64,000 bases of DNA. Origin: JACDEA01 sp963742585. GTDB lineage: Bacteria > Actinomycetota > Acidimicrobiia > Acidimicrobiales > JACDEA01. This document shows positions 7,942-16,147 of the stretch, one piece after another. A model generated the notes under the pieces. It was given only the letters and a program-made list of their open reading frames with translations, was not told the origin of the DNA and made no database searches. The stretch is taken from positions 992,001 through 1,056,000 of the forward strand of contig CAVUMI010000009.1 in assembly GCA_963742585.1 (NCBI GenBank), given 5' to 3'. A program made the translations under genes and the position numbers. Position 1 is the first letter of the stretch; the number at the start of each line of letters is the position of its first letter.

Positions 7942-8775
7942 CTAGACGCCGACCGGGCGATCGCCCTCCAGCGCCACGCGGATCATGCGCCTCGGAGCGT
8001 TGCCGAAGTCGCGGAGCGCGTAGTGCATCGTGCAACGGTTGTCCCAGAACGCCAGGTCCCCGGTCCGCCACCGCCACCGCATCATGGCTTCGGGCCGGGT
8101 CGCCGTCTGCTGGATCAGGTCGAGGAGCGCATCGCTCTCGGCGCGGCGCATGCCATCGATCTTGTCGGTGAACAGCGGGTTGACGAACAGGCTCCGCTTG
8201 CCGGTCTCCGGGTGCACGCGAACGACGGGATGCTGCGCGGCCGCGGTCGCCGTCACCGCCGCCTTGGTGCCGTCGCCCACCTCGCGTGCGGCGAAGTAGC
8301 CGCCCGCCTTCGTGGGCGAGTGCGTGGCGGTGAGGCCTTCGAGGAAGGTGCGAAGCGTGGGGGAGAGCGTGTGATACGCCGCGCACATGTCCACCCAGAT
8401 CGTGTCGCCACCGACGTCGGGTACAACCTCCGCGTGCAGCATCGCGCCTAGGGGCGGGCGCTCCTGGAACGTGAGGTCGCTGTGCCAGACGTCGGCGCGG
8501 GCACCCTCGTCGGAGTCGAGCGACAACACCTCAGGAAATCCCTCGACGCTGGGCTCGACCGGATGGGCGGGTGTGGGCTCGCCAAAGCGTCTCGCCAGCT
8601 CGGTGAGGCCTGCTGGGTCGAGCGACTGGTCGCGGAGGAACACCACCTTGTGGTCGAGCAGCGATTGCCGGATCGCACCAACTGTGTCGGCGTCGAGGTT
8701 CGGTCGGAGCTTGATGTCGTCCAGCACCGCGCCGAAGCCGGGCGTCACCGCGGTGACCGATGGCTCAGCCATCAC
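7942..8775 (-). CDS. TauD/TfdA-family 2-oxoglutarate dioxygenase
   Basis: A 277-residue Fe(II)/2-oxoglutarate oxygenase. The facial triad is H98-x-D100 (VWHSDLTF) and H251 (NRCTMHYAL), with the C-terminal arginines of RRMIRVALEG placed to hold 2-oxoglutarate. The VVFLRDQSL strand and the DTIWVDMCAAYHTLSP segment are typical of taurine and 2,4-D dioxygenase relatives. Substrate choice (taurine, alkyl sulfate, aryloxyacetate) cannot be read from this. No sulfonate transporter lies nearby. It diverges from the Cys-rich protein gene with 21 bases between the starts. Confidence 0.85.
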   Translation of the reverse strand: MMAEPSVTAVTPGFGAVLDDIKLRPNLDADTVGAIRQSLLDHKVVFLRDQSLDPAGLTELARRFGEPTPAHPVEPSVEGFPEVLSLDSDEGARADVWHSDLTFQERPPLGAMLHAEVVPDVGGDTIWVDMCAAYHTLSPTLRTFLEGLTATHSPTKAGGYFAAREVGDGTKAAVTATAAAQHPVVRVHPETGKRSLFVNPLFTDKIDGMRRAESDALLDLIQQTATRPEAMMRWRWRTGDLAFWDNRCTMHYALRDFGNAPRRMIRVALEGDRPVGV

Positions 8776-8796
8776 CCGAGGCTACAGTTAGCCCAC

Positions 8797-9456
8797 TTGA
8801 GCGCCTTCGAAGAAATCCACGCTGGTGACACGGAGTGGCGATTCGATCGGGAGTTCCTCACGTCGAACTGGGCGTGCATTTGGGGCCGCGGCTGTCAGGG
8901 CATCCTGGCGACGCCGGCGGAGGAGCTGGGCCAGGGTTGCTGTTCCATCGGAGCAGAGCTGGGCGACGTGGACGAGGCTCGCATGATCTCGGCACTGGCA
9001 GCCACGTTGCCTCCGGAGCGCTTCGAGCAGCACGGCGAGGCCACCGCGGCCGGTGTGTTTCGTGATGCTGATCGCCTTCACACGCGCGTGGTCGACGGCG
9101 CGTGCATCTTCCTCAATCGACCCGGATTCGCGGGAGGCGCCGGCTGCGCGCTGCATCTCGCGGCAATCAATGCTGCTGAGTCGCCGGTCGAGTGGAAGCC
9201 GTCAGTCTGCTGGCAGCTGCCAATCAGGGTCGACTGGGAGTCGGCCGAAGATGGCGTGGAAGTGGCGACAGTGCGCAGATGGACCCGTCAGGACTGGGGA
9301 GAACAAGGCGAAGCGATGGCCTGGTGTTGCACCGAGGAACCGCAGGCGTATGTCGGGGAGCGACGCGTCATCGACTCCTTGGGAGACGAACTCGAAGAGC
9401 TCGTGGGTTCGGCTGTCTACGTCGAGTTGCGCCGCAGGTTGATCGCTGAGGGCTAG
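8797..9456 (+). CDS. Conserved Cys-rich protein of unknown function
   Basis: A 219-residue protein with a cysteine cluster near the N-terminus (NWACIWGRGCQGI, then GQGCCSIGAEL) and further cysteines at GACIFL, GGAGCALH, PSVCWQLP and AWCCTEEP. The spacing resembles metal-chelating YkgJ-like proteins. Only TTG 8797 leaves room for the divergent oxygenase start, and the homologous-looking region begins shortly after it. It could bind zinc or an iron-sulfur cluster; no reaction is known to me. Confidence 0.7.
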   Translation: MSAFEEIHAGDTEWRFDREFLTSNWACIWGRGCQGILATPAEELGQGCCSIGAELGDVDEARMISALAATLPPERFEQHGEATAAGVFRDADRLHTRVVDGACIFLNRPGFAGGAGCALHLAAINAAESPVEWKPSVCWQLPIRVDWESAEDGVEVATVRRWTRQDWGEQGEAMAWCCTEEPQAYVGERRVIDSLGDELEELVGSAVYVELRRRLIAEG

Positions 9457-9521
9457 GCGTCACGTCGCACAAGAAGGAACGCGGCTGCGCACAGGGCGAC
9501 GACTGCAGCACGTAAGGGTTC

Positions 9522-9591
9522 TTGTCGTGTTGCGGCGACCGTACACCTCAAGCGAAGGTCTACCGGTGTACCGTGGAGTGCGACACGACAA
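9522..9591. repeat. Nested inverted repeat upstream of small zinc-type protein
   Basis: The outer arms are TTGTCGTGT (9522-9530) and ACACGACAA (9583-9591); the inner arms are GTACACC (9541-9547) and GGTGTAC (9565-9571). The element lies in the 228-base gap between 9456 and 9685, about 95 bases before the start of the small protein, and could be a 5' leader structure or paired operators. Nothing else stands out in that gap. Confidence 0.5.
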
Positions 9592-9684
9592 AACCCAACG
9601 TGTCGGGCCGTTCCGACGGCTCGGGAGCGGTGCTCCGGACCTTGGCAGCGCGTCGAATTCGACAGCACTGCCAGAAGGACGATT

Positions 9685-9849
9685 GTGACGTCTGAGAACG
9701 TGCCGGGCGACAAGCGACGTACGGGCCGTGGTCACGTGGACTCGTACGGCGAAGATCGGATCTGCGACGCCGCCGGATGCGCCACAGTCCTGTCGCGCTA
9801 CAACGCAACGGGCTTGTGCTGGCGCCATTCAGCGCGGAGGAAGAACTAG
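9685..9849 (+). CDS. Small zinc-binding-type protein (54 aa)
   Basis: From GTG 9685 (AGAAGGA at 9674-9680) a 54-residue basic protein contains RICDAAGCATVLSRYNATGL then CWRH: two Cys, the LSRYN strand and a final C-x2-H that together look like a minimal zinc ribbon. Similar short modules occur as free proteins in actinobacteria. It is nine bases ahead of the GH5 gene and probably co-transcribed; a regulatory role is inference. An alternative is a short nucleic-acid-binding protein unrelated to the hydrolase. Confidence 0.65.
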   Translation: MTSENVPGDKRRTGRGHVDSYGEDRICDAAGCATVLSRYNATGLCWRHSARRKN

Positions 9850-9858
9850 ACCGTCGGC

Positions 9859-11352
9859 GTGCGCGTTCGAGCCGCCGTTCTCGGTGTGGGGCTCGCGTTC
9901 ATAGCGACAGGAGTATCGGGGGCCGCTCCGCCAGACCAGCAGACCGCGCACCCGCTCGATGTCGTGCGAGGCGCGAGCGCACGCATCGTCGACGACCTGG
10001 GTCGCACGGTGCTGCTTCGCGGCATCAACGTCAACCAACTCGCCGAGTACTACACCGACAATCCCGCCAATCCGTCGACGATCCCGCTTGCCCGCACCGA
10101 CTTCAGCCGGATCGCTGGTCTTGGCTTCAACGTCGTCCGGCTATTGACGTCCTGGTCGCGATGGGAGCCCACCCCCGGGCGCCTCGATGACGCGTACCTC
10201 GCGCGAATCAAGGAGGCCATCGGGTGGGCGTGTGATGCCGACCTTTACGTCCTCGTGGACATGCATCAGGACGCGTGGGGACCCCACATCAACACGCCAC
10301 CGACCGAGACCTGCCTCCCCGGGACCACCGGCAATGTGGGTTGGGACGGCGCGCCGCGCTGGGCCACGATCACTGACGGCCTTCCGACCTGCAAGGTCAG
10401 CTTGCGCGAGTTGGCACCCGCGGTCGGCCAGGCGTGGACGAACTTCTACCTCGACCGGGCCGGGCCCGGCGGCGTCGGCATACAGACCCGGCTCGTGGCG
10501 ACGTGGGGCCGCATCGCCGGGGCGTTGGCCGGGGAGCCAGGGGTGATCGGCTACGACCTGCTCAACGAGCCCAACCCGGGCTACTTCGTTCACGATCTCG
10601 TTGCGCTCGGGCGGTTCTACGACCGTGCCATTGGCGCGATCCGCTCCGGGGAGCGGGCCGCCGGTGGCGCCCGCCGCCTTGTGTTCTTCGAACCGTCAGC
10701 GCTTTGGTCGGCGGCTACCGCGCATCCAACGCCGGCGCCGGTGTTCACTGCCGACCCCGCCATCGTGTTCGCGCCGCACGTCTACGCCGCATCCTTGTCG
10801 GCTGACGGGGGGATCCTGTCGCCGGCTGAGGGCCACGACCTGGCTGCGCTCTGGGCGGGAGTGCACCAGACCGTCTACTGGTCGGGGGAGTGGGGATGGT
10901 TCGGTGACCCGGCGGAGGCCGCCGCCGACGTGCTGGCCTACGCACGCGAAGAAGACGCCCGACTGGTCGGCGGTGCCTGGTGGAGCTGGAAGCAGGCGTG
11001 CGGCGATCCGCATCAGATCGGTACGCCCGGTAACCCGCCGGGTCGTATATCGCCCTCGCTTGTCCGCTTCGCCTGCCCGGGCGATCGCGAGGTCGGGATA
11101 CCGGCGCAATTCGGCACCGTCTTGTCGCGTGCATACGCGTGGGCTGCGCCCGGACTGGCGTCGATGACGAGCGAGGTCGACACCGGCGCGCTCAGGGTGA
11201 CGGGGACCAAGCGTGGCACGCTCGACATCTGGGTCCCCGACCGTGGGCGCGGTGCACCAGTTGTGACCGGAGCACCCGCCGCAGGTGTCGTGCTGCGCGG
11301 CGGCTCGGCGGATGGCGAGTCGGCGCCACCGTCGCCGGCCCGTACGACGTGA
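9859..11352 (+). CDS. Secreted GH5 glycoside hydrolase, endoglycoceramidase-like
   Basis: A 497-residue frame with a signal peptide (VRAAVLGVGLAFIATGVSGA) and a GH5 barrel: LLRGINVNQLAEY, LGFNVVRLLTSWSRWEP, LYVLVDMHQDAWG, acid/base E237 in DLLNEPNPGYF and nucleophile E344 in WSGEWGWFG. The DMHQDAWG and long active-site loops are most like endoglycoceramidases and other glycolipid or beta-glycoside cleaving GH5 members. A C-terminal beta-sandwich begins at about residue 440. The frame seems to break at about 11310-11340; the next frame carries an LPATG anchor, so the native protein probably ends near 11500. GTG 9859 follows the small zinc-type protein directly. Confidence 0.8.
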   Translation: MRVRAAVLGVGLAFIATGVSGAAPPDQQTAHPLDVVRGASARIVDDLGRTVLLRGINVNQLAEYYTDNPANPSTIPLARTDFSRIAGLGFNVVRLLTSWSRWEPTPGRLDDAYLARIKEAIGWACDADLYVLVDMHQDAWGPHINTPPTETCLPGTTGNVGWDGAPRWATITDGLPTCKVSLRELAPAVGQAWTNFYLDRAGPGGVGIQTRLVATWGRIAGALAGEPGVIGYDLLNEPNPGYFVHDLVALGRFYDRAIGAIRSGERAAGGARRLVFFEPSALWSAATAHPTPAPVFTADPAIVFAPHVYAASLSADGGILSPAEGHDLAALWAGVHQTVYWSGEWGWFGDPAEAAADVLAYAREEDARLVGGAWWSWKQACGDPHQIGTPGNPPGRISPSLVRFACPGDREVGIPAQFGTVLSRAYAWAAPGLASMTSEVDTGALRVTGTKRGTLDIWVPDRGRGAPVVTGAPAAGVVLRGGSADGESAPPSPARTT

Positions 11353-11405
11353 GCCTGCGACCGGGCCCGCCCGCACCGACGAGCCCTGCCACCCCTCCGC
11401 CCATG

Positions 11406-11480
11406 TTGCCGGCAACGGGCCGCGACTTAGCGTTGCTGCCGAGCGCGCTTCTCGTCGTGCTTACGCTTGCTGTCCGGTAC
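11406..11480 (+). other. LPxTG-type sorting signal belonging to the GH5 protein (other frame)
   Basis: In frame with 11139 rather than 9859, the sequence reads PTSPATPPPMLPATG, then the hydrophobic stretch LALLPSALLVVLTLAVRYL. A Pro/Thr linker, LPATG (11406-11420) and a hydrophobic segment are the order of a sortase substrate. The preceding residues AGPYDVSLRPG look like the last strand of the GH5 C-terminal domain, so a one-base indel near 11320 best explains the split. The basic tail is not obvious, perhaps because of a second indel. Confidence 0.55.
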
Positions 11481-11490
11481 CTGACCGGGG

Positions 11491-11601
11491 CTATCGACGA
11501 ACAGGTTCGCGGTTCGCGCGCAGCAATTTGCCCAGGACCGTCCCAACAATGAATGCGCCCACGACCCAACAGGCGAGAACGATCACCAGAAACGAGATCA
11601 C
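11491..11601 (-). CDS. Small single-pass membrane protein (36 aa)
   Basis: GTG at 11601 is preceded by AGAGGAG seven bases upstream. The product has one membrane helix (VISFLVIVLACWVVGAFIVG) followed by TVLGKLLRANREPVRR, a basic cytoplasmic tail. It is just downstream of nfo on the same strand (91 bases). Size, strong ribosome site and positive-inside layout support a real gene; function unknown. Its 3' end is antisense to the GH5 sorting-signal frame. Confidence 0.5.
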   Translation of the reverse strand: MISFLVIVLACWVVGAFIVGTVLGKLLRANREPVRR

Positions 11602-11691
11602 GTTGGCTCCTCTGCTCGCCGGTTTGGCATTGGAAGCTGCGCTACCGGGGTCCAGAGCAACGCGGGTTCGGTTGCAGGCACTATACGGCGG

Positions 11692-12450
11692 CTACGACGC
11701 GATAGCGCGCTTAAGGAACGCGATGTCCTCGGCCTGACCGTCGGCCGGTGTCTCGCACACCACTGGAGCGTTGGCTCGGCGAACTACCTCGGCCAACACA
11801 TCGGCCGCGATCGTGCCCTTGCCGAGGTTCTCGTGCCGGTCGCGGCCTGAGCCCTCCGGGTCCTTTGAGTCGTTGCAGTGGACAAGGTCGATACGACCAG
11901 TGAGCGCGAGGATGCGGTCCACCGCGTCGATGACCGCTTCGCCGGCGGCGTGCGCGTGGCACGTGTCGAGACAGAAGCCGATGCCGAAGTCGGCGATGTG
12001 GTCCCACAGGCGGCCCAGCGTGTCGAATTTCCGGGCCATGGCGTGGTCGCCGCCGGCGGTGTTCTCGAGAAAAACCGGCACCGTCGTCTCGAGCTGCTGG
12101 AGGCCCTTGATCCAGCGCTCGAACCCGTTCACCTCGTCGTCGCCGGCCTCGACGTGACCGCCATGGACGATGACGGCCGTGGCGTTGATGTCGGCCGCCG
12201 CGTCACAGCACTGCTGGAGGATCTTGCGGCTCGGAATGCGGATCTTGTTGTTGGGCGATGCCAGGTTCACGAGATACGGCGCGTGAACGTAGACCGGAAC
12301 GTCCCAGGCCTTGAGCGCTTCCGCGTCATCCCGCGGTTGGGGCTTCTTCCAGCTTTGGGGATCGGACAGGAAGATCTGGACCAGGTCGGCGCCGGTTGCC
12401 GCGGCGGCCTCGACCGGATCGTTCATCTTGACGTGGGCGCCAATCAGCAT
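11692..12450 (-). CDS. nfo: Endonuclease IV (AP endonuclease)
   Basis: A 252-residue TIM-barrel nuclease of the Nfo/AP_endonuc_2 family. It opens with LIGAHVKM, has VQIFLSDPQSWKKP, the HAPYLVNLASP motif, VIVHGGHVE, VFLENTAGG, FCLDTCHAHAAG and LVHCNDSKDPEGSGRDRHENLGKG, which supply the His, Glu and Asp ligands of the trinuclear zinc site. It cleaves DNA 5' to abasic sites in base-excision repair. Its start overlaps the end of the EthD gene by seven bases, so it belongs to the pirin-GlgP leftward operon. Confidence 0.9.
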   Translation of the reverse strand: MLIGAHVKMNDPVEAAAATGADLVQIFLSDPQSWKKPQPRDDAEALKAWDVPVYVHAPYLVNLASPNNKIRIPSRKILQQCCDAAADINATAVIVHGGHVEAGDDEVNGFERWIKGLQQLETTVPVFLENTAGGDHAMARKFDTLGRLWDHIADFGIGFCLDTCHAHAAGEAVIDAVDRILALTGRIDLVHCNDSKDPEGSGRDRHENLGKGTIAADVLAEVVRRANAPVVCETPADGQAEDIAFLKRAIAS

Positions 12451-13139
12451 CGGACGCTCCTGATGATGACCTCGTGCATGGGCCGAGAGCTGATCGAGTC
12501 GAAGTCGGCGTAGAGCGGAAGGTCACGCATCGTCTCATCGAGCGCTTCAGGTGACCCGTAGAGACGGTCGGGGTCGGCGTAGTCCTCGACGGTCCGGAAC
12601 CGCTCGAAGACGATCGCCGCTACTTCCGGCGACCCAGGGGTGACAGCGCGGGCCACGGCGTCGCGCACGTACTCCCAGCGGAGCGGGTGCAGCCGCGCCG
12701 AGGCCGGCGTATGGATCTCATGCCAACCCCGGTAGAACTCCTCCTCGGTGAGCCGATCCGGCTTCGGGAACCACGTGAGGTGGGTGATCCCCGGACTTGG
12801 CGTGCCGTCGGGCCAATCCCGGTCGGTGCGACCTTGTGGCACCGACTCGGTGACCAGATACCCGTCGATTCGTACATCGCCGCTGCGTAGCGCGGTCTCC
12901 ACCGGCCCTCGGTCATCGAGGGAATCGAGCCACACCGACGCGGTCGCCGCCAACTCGCCGCCGCGACCGAGAAGCAACGGCGGGCGGGGTACGTCGTCGT
13001 CGGTGTCGCCGACGGCGATCGTCAACTGAACGGCGCCGGCGGCCACGATCGCGCCGGCCACATCACCGAGCAGCGCGGCCCGATGCGCGTCCATGTCCAA
13101 GGCGTCGCGCCGCCACACGAGGTAGTCGATCTTCTCCAT
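12444..13139 (-). CDS. EthD-type dimeric alpha/beta-barrel protein
   Basis: A 231-residue protein with two ferredoxin-like halves. The second half has the EthD pattern THLTWFPKPDRLTEEEFYRG then WHEIHTPASARLHPLRWEYV. The ATG at 13139 follows the glycogen phosphorylase stop by two bases, and the end overlaps nfo. EthD-fold proteins are associated with degradation of ethers and polyketides, or act as small oxygenases or isomerases; no reaction is assigned here. Confidence 0.75.
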   Translation of the reverse strand: MEKIDYLVWRRDALDMDAHRAALLGDVAGAIVAAGAVQLTIAVGDTDDDVPRPPLLLGRGGELAATASVWLDSLDDRGPVETALRSGDVRIDGYLVTESVPQGRTDRDWPDGTPSPGITHLTWFPKPDRLTEEEFYRGWHEIHTPASARLHPLRWEYVRDAVARAVTPGSPEVAAIVFERFRTVEDYADPDRLYGSPEALDETMRDLPLYADFDSISSRPMHEVIIRSVRC

Positions 13140-13141
13140 GG

Positions 13142-16069
13142 CTACTGGTAGATGCGCTCGACGTAATCCCGGACCATGCGCGTCGCCGAGAACCGCGGGC
13201 CGTTCGTCTTCAAGCTCGCCCTCACCATCTGCAACCACCGCCGCGGGATGCCGGCCTGGTCGCGGTCGTGGAACATCGGCACGACGTCGTGCTGCATCAG
13301 GTCGAAAAGCGCGTCAGCGTGGCGGTGGTCCTGGCCGACTTCGTCGGGATCGACGGTCCCGTCGATCGCCCACCCATTGGTCCGGTCGTAGGCCTCGGCC
13401 CACCATCCGTCGAGAACGGAGAGGTTGAGGCCGCCGTTGAAGCACGCCTTCATGCCACTCGTCCCGCTGGCCTCGAGCGGCGGACGCGGAACGTTCAACC
13501 ACACATCGCATCCGGCTACGACCTCACCGGCCATTCCTAGGTCGTAGTCCTCGAGGAAGACGACGCGGTGCGGGACATCCGGCGACGCGTTGAGTTGAAA
13601 GAGATCGTGAACGATCTGCTTGGCACCCTCGTCGAGGGGGTGCGCCTTACCGGCAAACACGAACTGGAGCGGGGTATTGCCGCCCAGCAAGGCGATGGCC
13701 CGTTCCGCGCGCAACGACAGCAGGTACAGGCGTTTGTAAGTCGCCACGCGGCGAGCGAATCCAACCGTCAGCCGGTCGGGGTCAAAGCCCCGTTCCGCCG
13801 CGTTGACATAGGCGATGTCCTCGCCCCGGCGCAGCCGGTCCCGCGTAGCCCGCAGTTGTACGAGATCGACGAGTGTCCGGCGCGCCGCGTTGCGTGCCTC
13901 CCACAGTTCATCATCGGGAATGTTGTCGACGCCGGCCCACACGGCGGCGTCGTCCGCGTGCCGGATCCAATTCTCGCCGAGGTAGCGGTCCAATACCTGA
14001 CGCATCGGCGGTTGGAGCCAGGTCGGGACGTGGGCGCCGTTGGTCACATGCGTGATAGGGACGTCCTGGGCTTCGCGCTCGGGGTAGAGGGGCTGCCACA
14101 TGGCCCGGGCGACCTCACCGTGGAGTTCGCTGACCGCGTTGGCCGAACGGCTGGCGCGGAGGGCGAGCACCGTCATGCCCGAGGGCTCATTGACATCGTC
14201 CGGCCTGACCCGACCGGCCGCGAAAACGTCTTCCGCGCTTCCGCTTTCGGCGGCCAGCCTTCCCAACACGCTGTGAAGTTCCTCGCCGCTATAGGTCTCG
14301 TTGCCCGCCGCGACTGGGGTATGGGTGGTGAACACGATGCGCTGGCGCACGGACGCCCACGCATCCTCGCGACTGACGCCGGCGTGGCGGGACGTGGCTG
14401 CCAACTCCACCGCAGCCAACGCGGGGTGTCCCTCGTTGAGATGGAACAGCCCCGGCTCGATGCCGAGGGCGTCGAGAATCCGAACCGCGCCCGCGCCGAG
14501 TACCGCGTACTGCGCGAGGCGGATCGCCCGATTGCCTTCGTACAGCCTCGAGGTGATCCACCGGGCGACGACGGAGTTGCCTGGGATGTCGGTGTCGAGC
14601 AGATAGAGAGGCACTCGGCCGACGTTGACGCGCCATACCCGGATCGCGACGTCTTCGTTGCTTATCGGGAGGGTGACCGTGATCGGCTCGCCGGCATCGT
14701 CCCGCAAGAGAACGCATGGCAGCGTCGCGGGGTCGACCTCGATCCAGTACTCGTGCTGTCGCCCCGACGTGTCGAGCCGTTGGTGGAAGTAGCCCGTCCG
14801 GTACAGCAGGCCGATACCGACGAGGGGGACGGCAAGATCGGATGCTTCCTTGACGATGTCGCCGGCGAGGACCCCGAGCCCGCCGGAGTACACCGGCAGC
14901 GAGCGATGAACTCCGAACTCCGCGCTGAAGAACGCCACCGGCCGCTCGGGGCTGAACGAGCCGCCGAGGAAGGGCCGGTTCAGATCCCGGTCGACCAGCG
15001 CGGCGACGTGGTCAATCCGCTCGTGCAGGTCGGTGTTCTCGGCCGCCGCCGCCAATCGCTGCGGTGACGCTCCCGTGAGGAGGCGCACCGGGTTGTGCCC
15101 GACGAATCCCCACCGATCGGGGTCAACCGCGGCAAACACGGACGCGCCGTCGTCCAACCACGACCAGCTGTAGTTGTAGGCGAGGTGCGCCAACGCCGCT
15201 AACGGCGCCGGCACGCGGGCGGCTAACCCGGCGGCGGCTCTGGCGACGTCCTTGTCTCCCGGGTACATCCCGGCGAGTCTGCACCACGCCGCAGGGTGGC
15301 TGCTGAGGCGTGGGCGCGCTGACGCGGCTAGTTCAGCGTGCATCTGCCAGACCAGAATCTCGGCCGGCTCGACCGCGGTGACCCGTTGGCCGCCGGTCGC
15401 GGTGAAGCGAACAGCGTCACCTTGCGCCAGCGGACCGGACCCTTCGAGGTCCACGACGCCGCGCGCCACGAACAGGTGCAGAAACGGGGCGTCCGGCAGC
15501 GTGACGCTCGCGCCGGCGTCCAGACGCGCGGCATGGAGGGCCGCGTCGCGGTTTCGAATCCGGATCGCCGCCACGTCGCGGTGCTGGTCCATGCCCGATG
15601 CGACCGGGACAAGACCGCCGCGGAGTAGTTCGTCGCCGATCTCCAGTTGCTCATACCCTGGATCGATGCCTCGCTCATCGGGGACCACCCACATCTGAAC
15701 GAAATGAACGGGGTCGCGGTGCTCAGGACGGTGCTGCAACAGCCAGGCGTCGTTCTTCTCCGAGTGCAAGATGCCGGTGCCGGCGCTCATGCGCTGTGCG
15801 AGGCCGGGATAGATCACCCCTGAGTGCCCGGTGGAGTCCTGATGGACGAGCGAGCCTTGGAGAACCCACGTGACGATCTCCATGTCCCGATGGGGATGGG
15901 TCTCGAAGCCCGTGCCCGGCAGAACGATGTCGTCGTTGTTCACCAGCAACAGCCCGTGGTGGGTGTTGTGCTCGTCCCAATGCCGGCTGAACGAGAAGGA
16001 GTGCTTCGAGTCCAGCCAGCCGATATTGGTCTTGAACCTGTCGTCGGCGCGGTGGATGTCAACGGTCAT
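13142..16069 (-). CDS. Pirin domain fused in frame to alpha-glucan phosphorylase
   Basis: A single 975-residue frame. Residues 1-244 are a pirin-type bicupin with metal ligands H58, H60, H102 and E104 (GFETHPHRDMEIVTW, GILHSEKN). Residues 245-275 form a linker (DNA 15244-15337). Residues 276-975 are a GT35 phosphorylase of the short actinobacterial type: LAYNYSWSW, FFSAEFGVHRSLPVYSGGLG, FHLNEGHPA, VTNGAHVPTW and ASGTSGMKACFNGG with the PLP lysine. Glycogen phosphorylases release glucose 1-phosphate. ATG 16069 is taken since the longer frame runs into the divergent dehydrogenase. Given the many indels nearby, loss of a stop between two genes is an alternative to a true fusion. Confidence 0.8.
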   Translation of the reverse strand: MTVDIHRADDRFKTNIGWLDSKHSFSFSRHWDEHNTHHGLLLVNNDDIVLPGTGFETHPHRDMEIVTWVLQGSLVHQDSTGHSGVIYPGLAQRMSAGTGILHSEKNDAWLLQHRPEHRDPVHFVQMWVVPDERGIDPGYEQLEIGDELLRGGLVPVASGMDQHRDVAAIRIRNRDAALHAARLDAGASVTLPDAPFLHLFVARGVVDLEGSGPLAQGDAVRFTATGGQRVTAVEPAEILVWQMHAELAASARPRLSSHPAAWCRLAGMYPGDKDVARAAAGLAARVPAPLAALAHLAYNYSWSWLDDGASVFAAVDPDRWGFVGHNPVRLLTGASPQRLAAAAENTDLHERIDHVAALVDRDLNRPFLGGSFSPERPVAFFSAEFGVHRSLPVYSGGLGVLAGDIVKEASDLAVPLVGIGLLYRTGYFHQRLDTSGRQHEYWIEVDPATLPCVLLRDDAGEPITVTLPISNEDVAIRVWRVNVGRVPLYLLDTDIPGNSVVARWITSRLYEGNRAIRLAQYAVLGAGAVRILDALGIEPGLFHLNEGHPALAAVELAATSRHAGVSREDAWASVRQRIVFTTHTPVAAGNETYSGEELHSVLGRLAAESGSAEDVFAAGRVRPDDVNEPSGMTVLALRASRSANAVSELHGEVARAMWQPLYPEREAQDVPITHVTNGAHVPTWLQPPMRQVLDRYLGENWIRHADDAAVWAGVDNIPDDELWEARNAARRTLVDLVQLRATRDRLRRGEDIAYVNAAERGFDPDRLTVGFARRVATYKRLYLLSLRAERAIALLGGNTPLQFVFAGKAHPLDEGAKQIVHDLFQLNASPDVPHRVVFLEDYDLGMAGEVVAGCDVWLNVPRPPLEASGTSGMKACFNGGLNLSVLDGWWAEAYDRTNGWAIDGTVDPDEVGQDHRHADALFDLMQHDVVPMFHDRDQAGIPRRWLQMVRASLKTNGPRFSATRMVRDYVERIYQ

Positions 16070-16099
16070 AGTTGTGTGGTCAACGATTAGGCGATAGGA

Positions 16100-16113
16100 A
16101 CTATTCCAATAGT
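16100..16113. promoter_or_regulatory. Dyad in divergent promoter of pirin-GlgP and acyl-CoA dehydrogenase
   Basis: A perfect inverted repeat, ACTATT-CC-AATAGT, lies in the 78 bases between the two divergent starts (16069 and 16148). It is AT-rich in a GC-rich setting and placed where a regulator would meet both promoters. Which protein binds is unknown. Confidence 0.45.
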
Positions 16114-16147
16114 CTGTACCGCCGCGGACCCGGGCAAGGAGCGTGAG

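Noticed and set aside
13568..15067. 499-codon + strand frame opposite the glucan phosphorylase
   Set aside because: The minus strand holds all GT35 motifs; high GC leaves long non-coding frames open.
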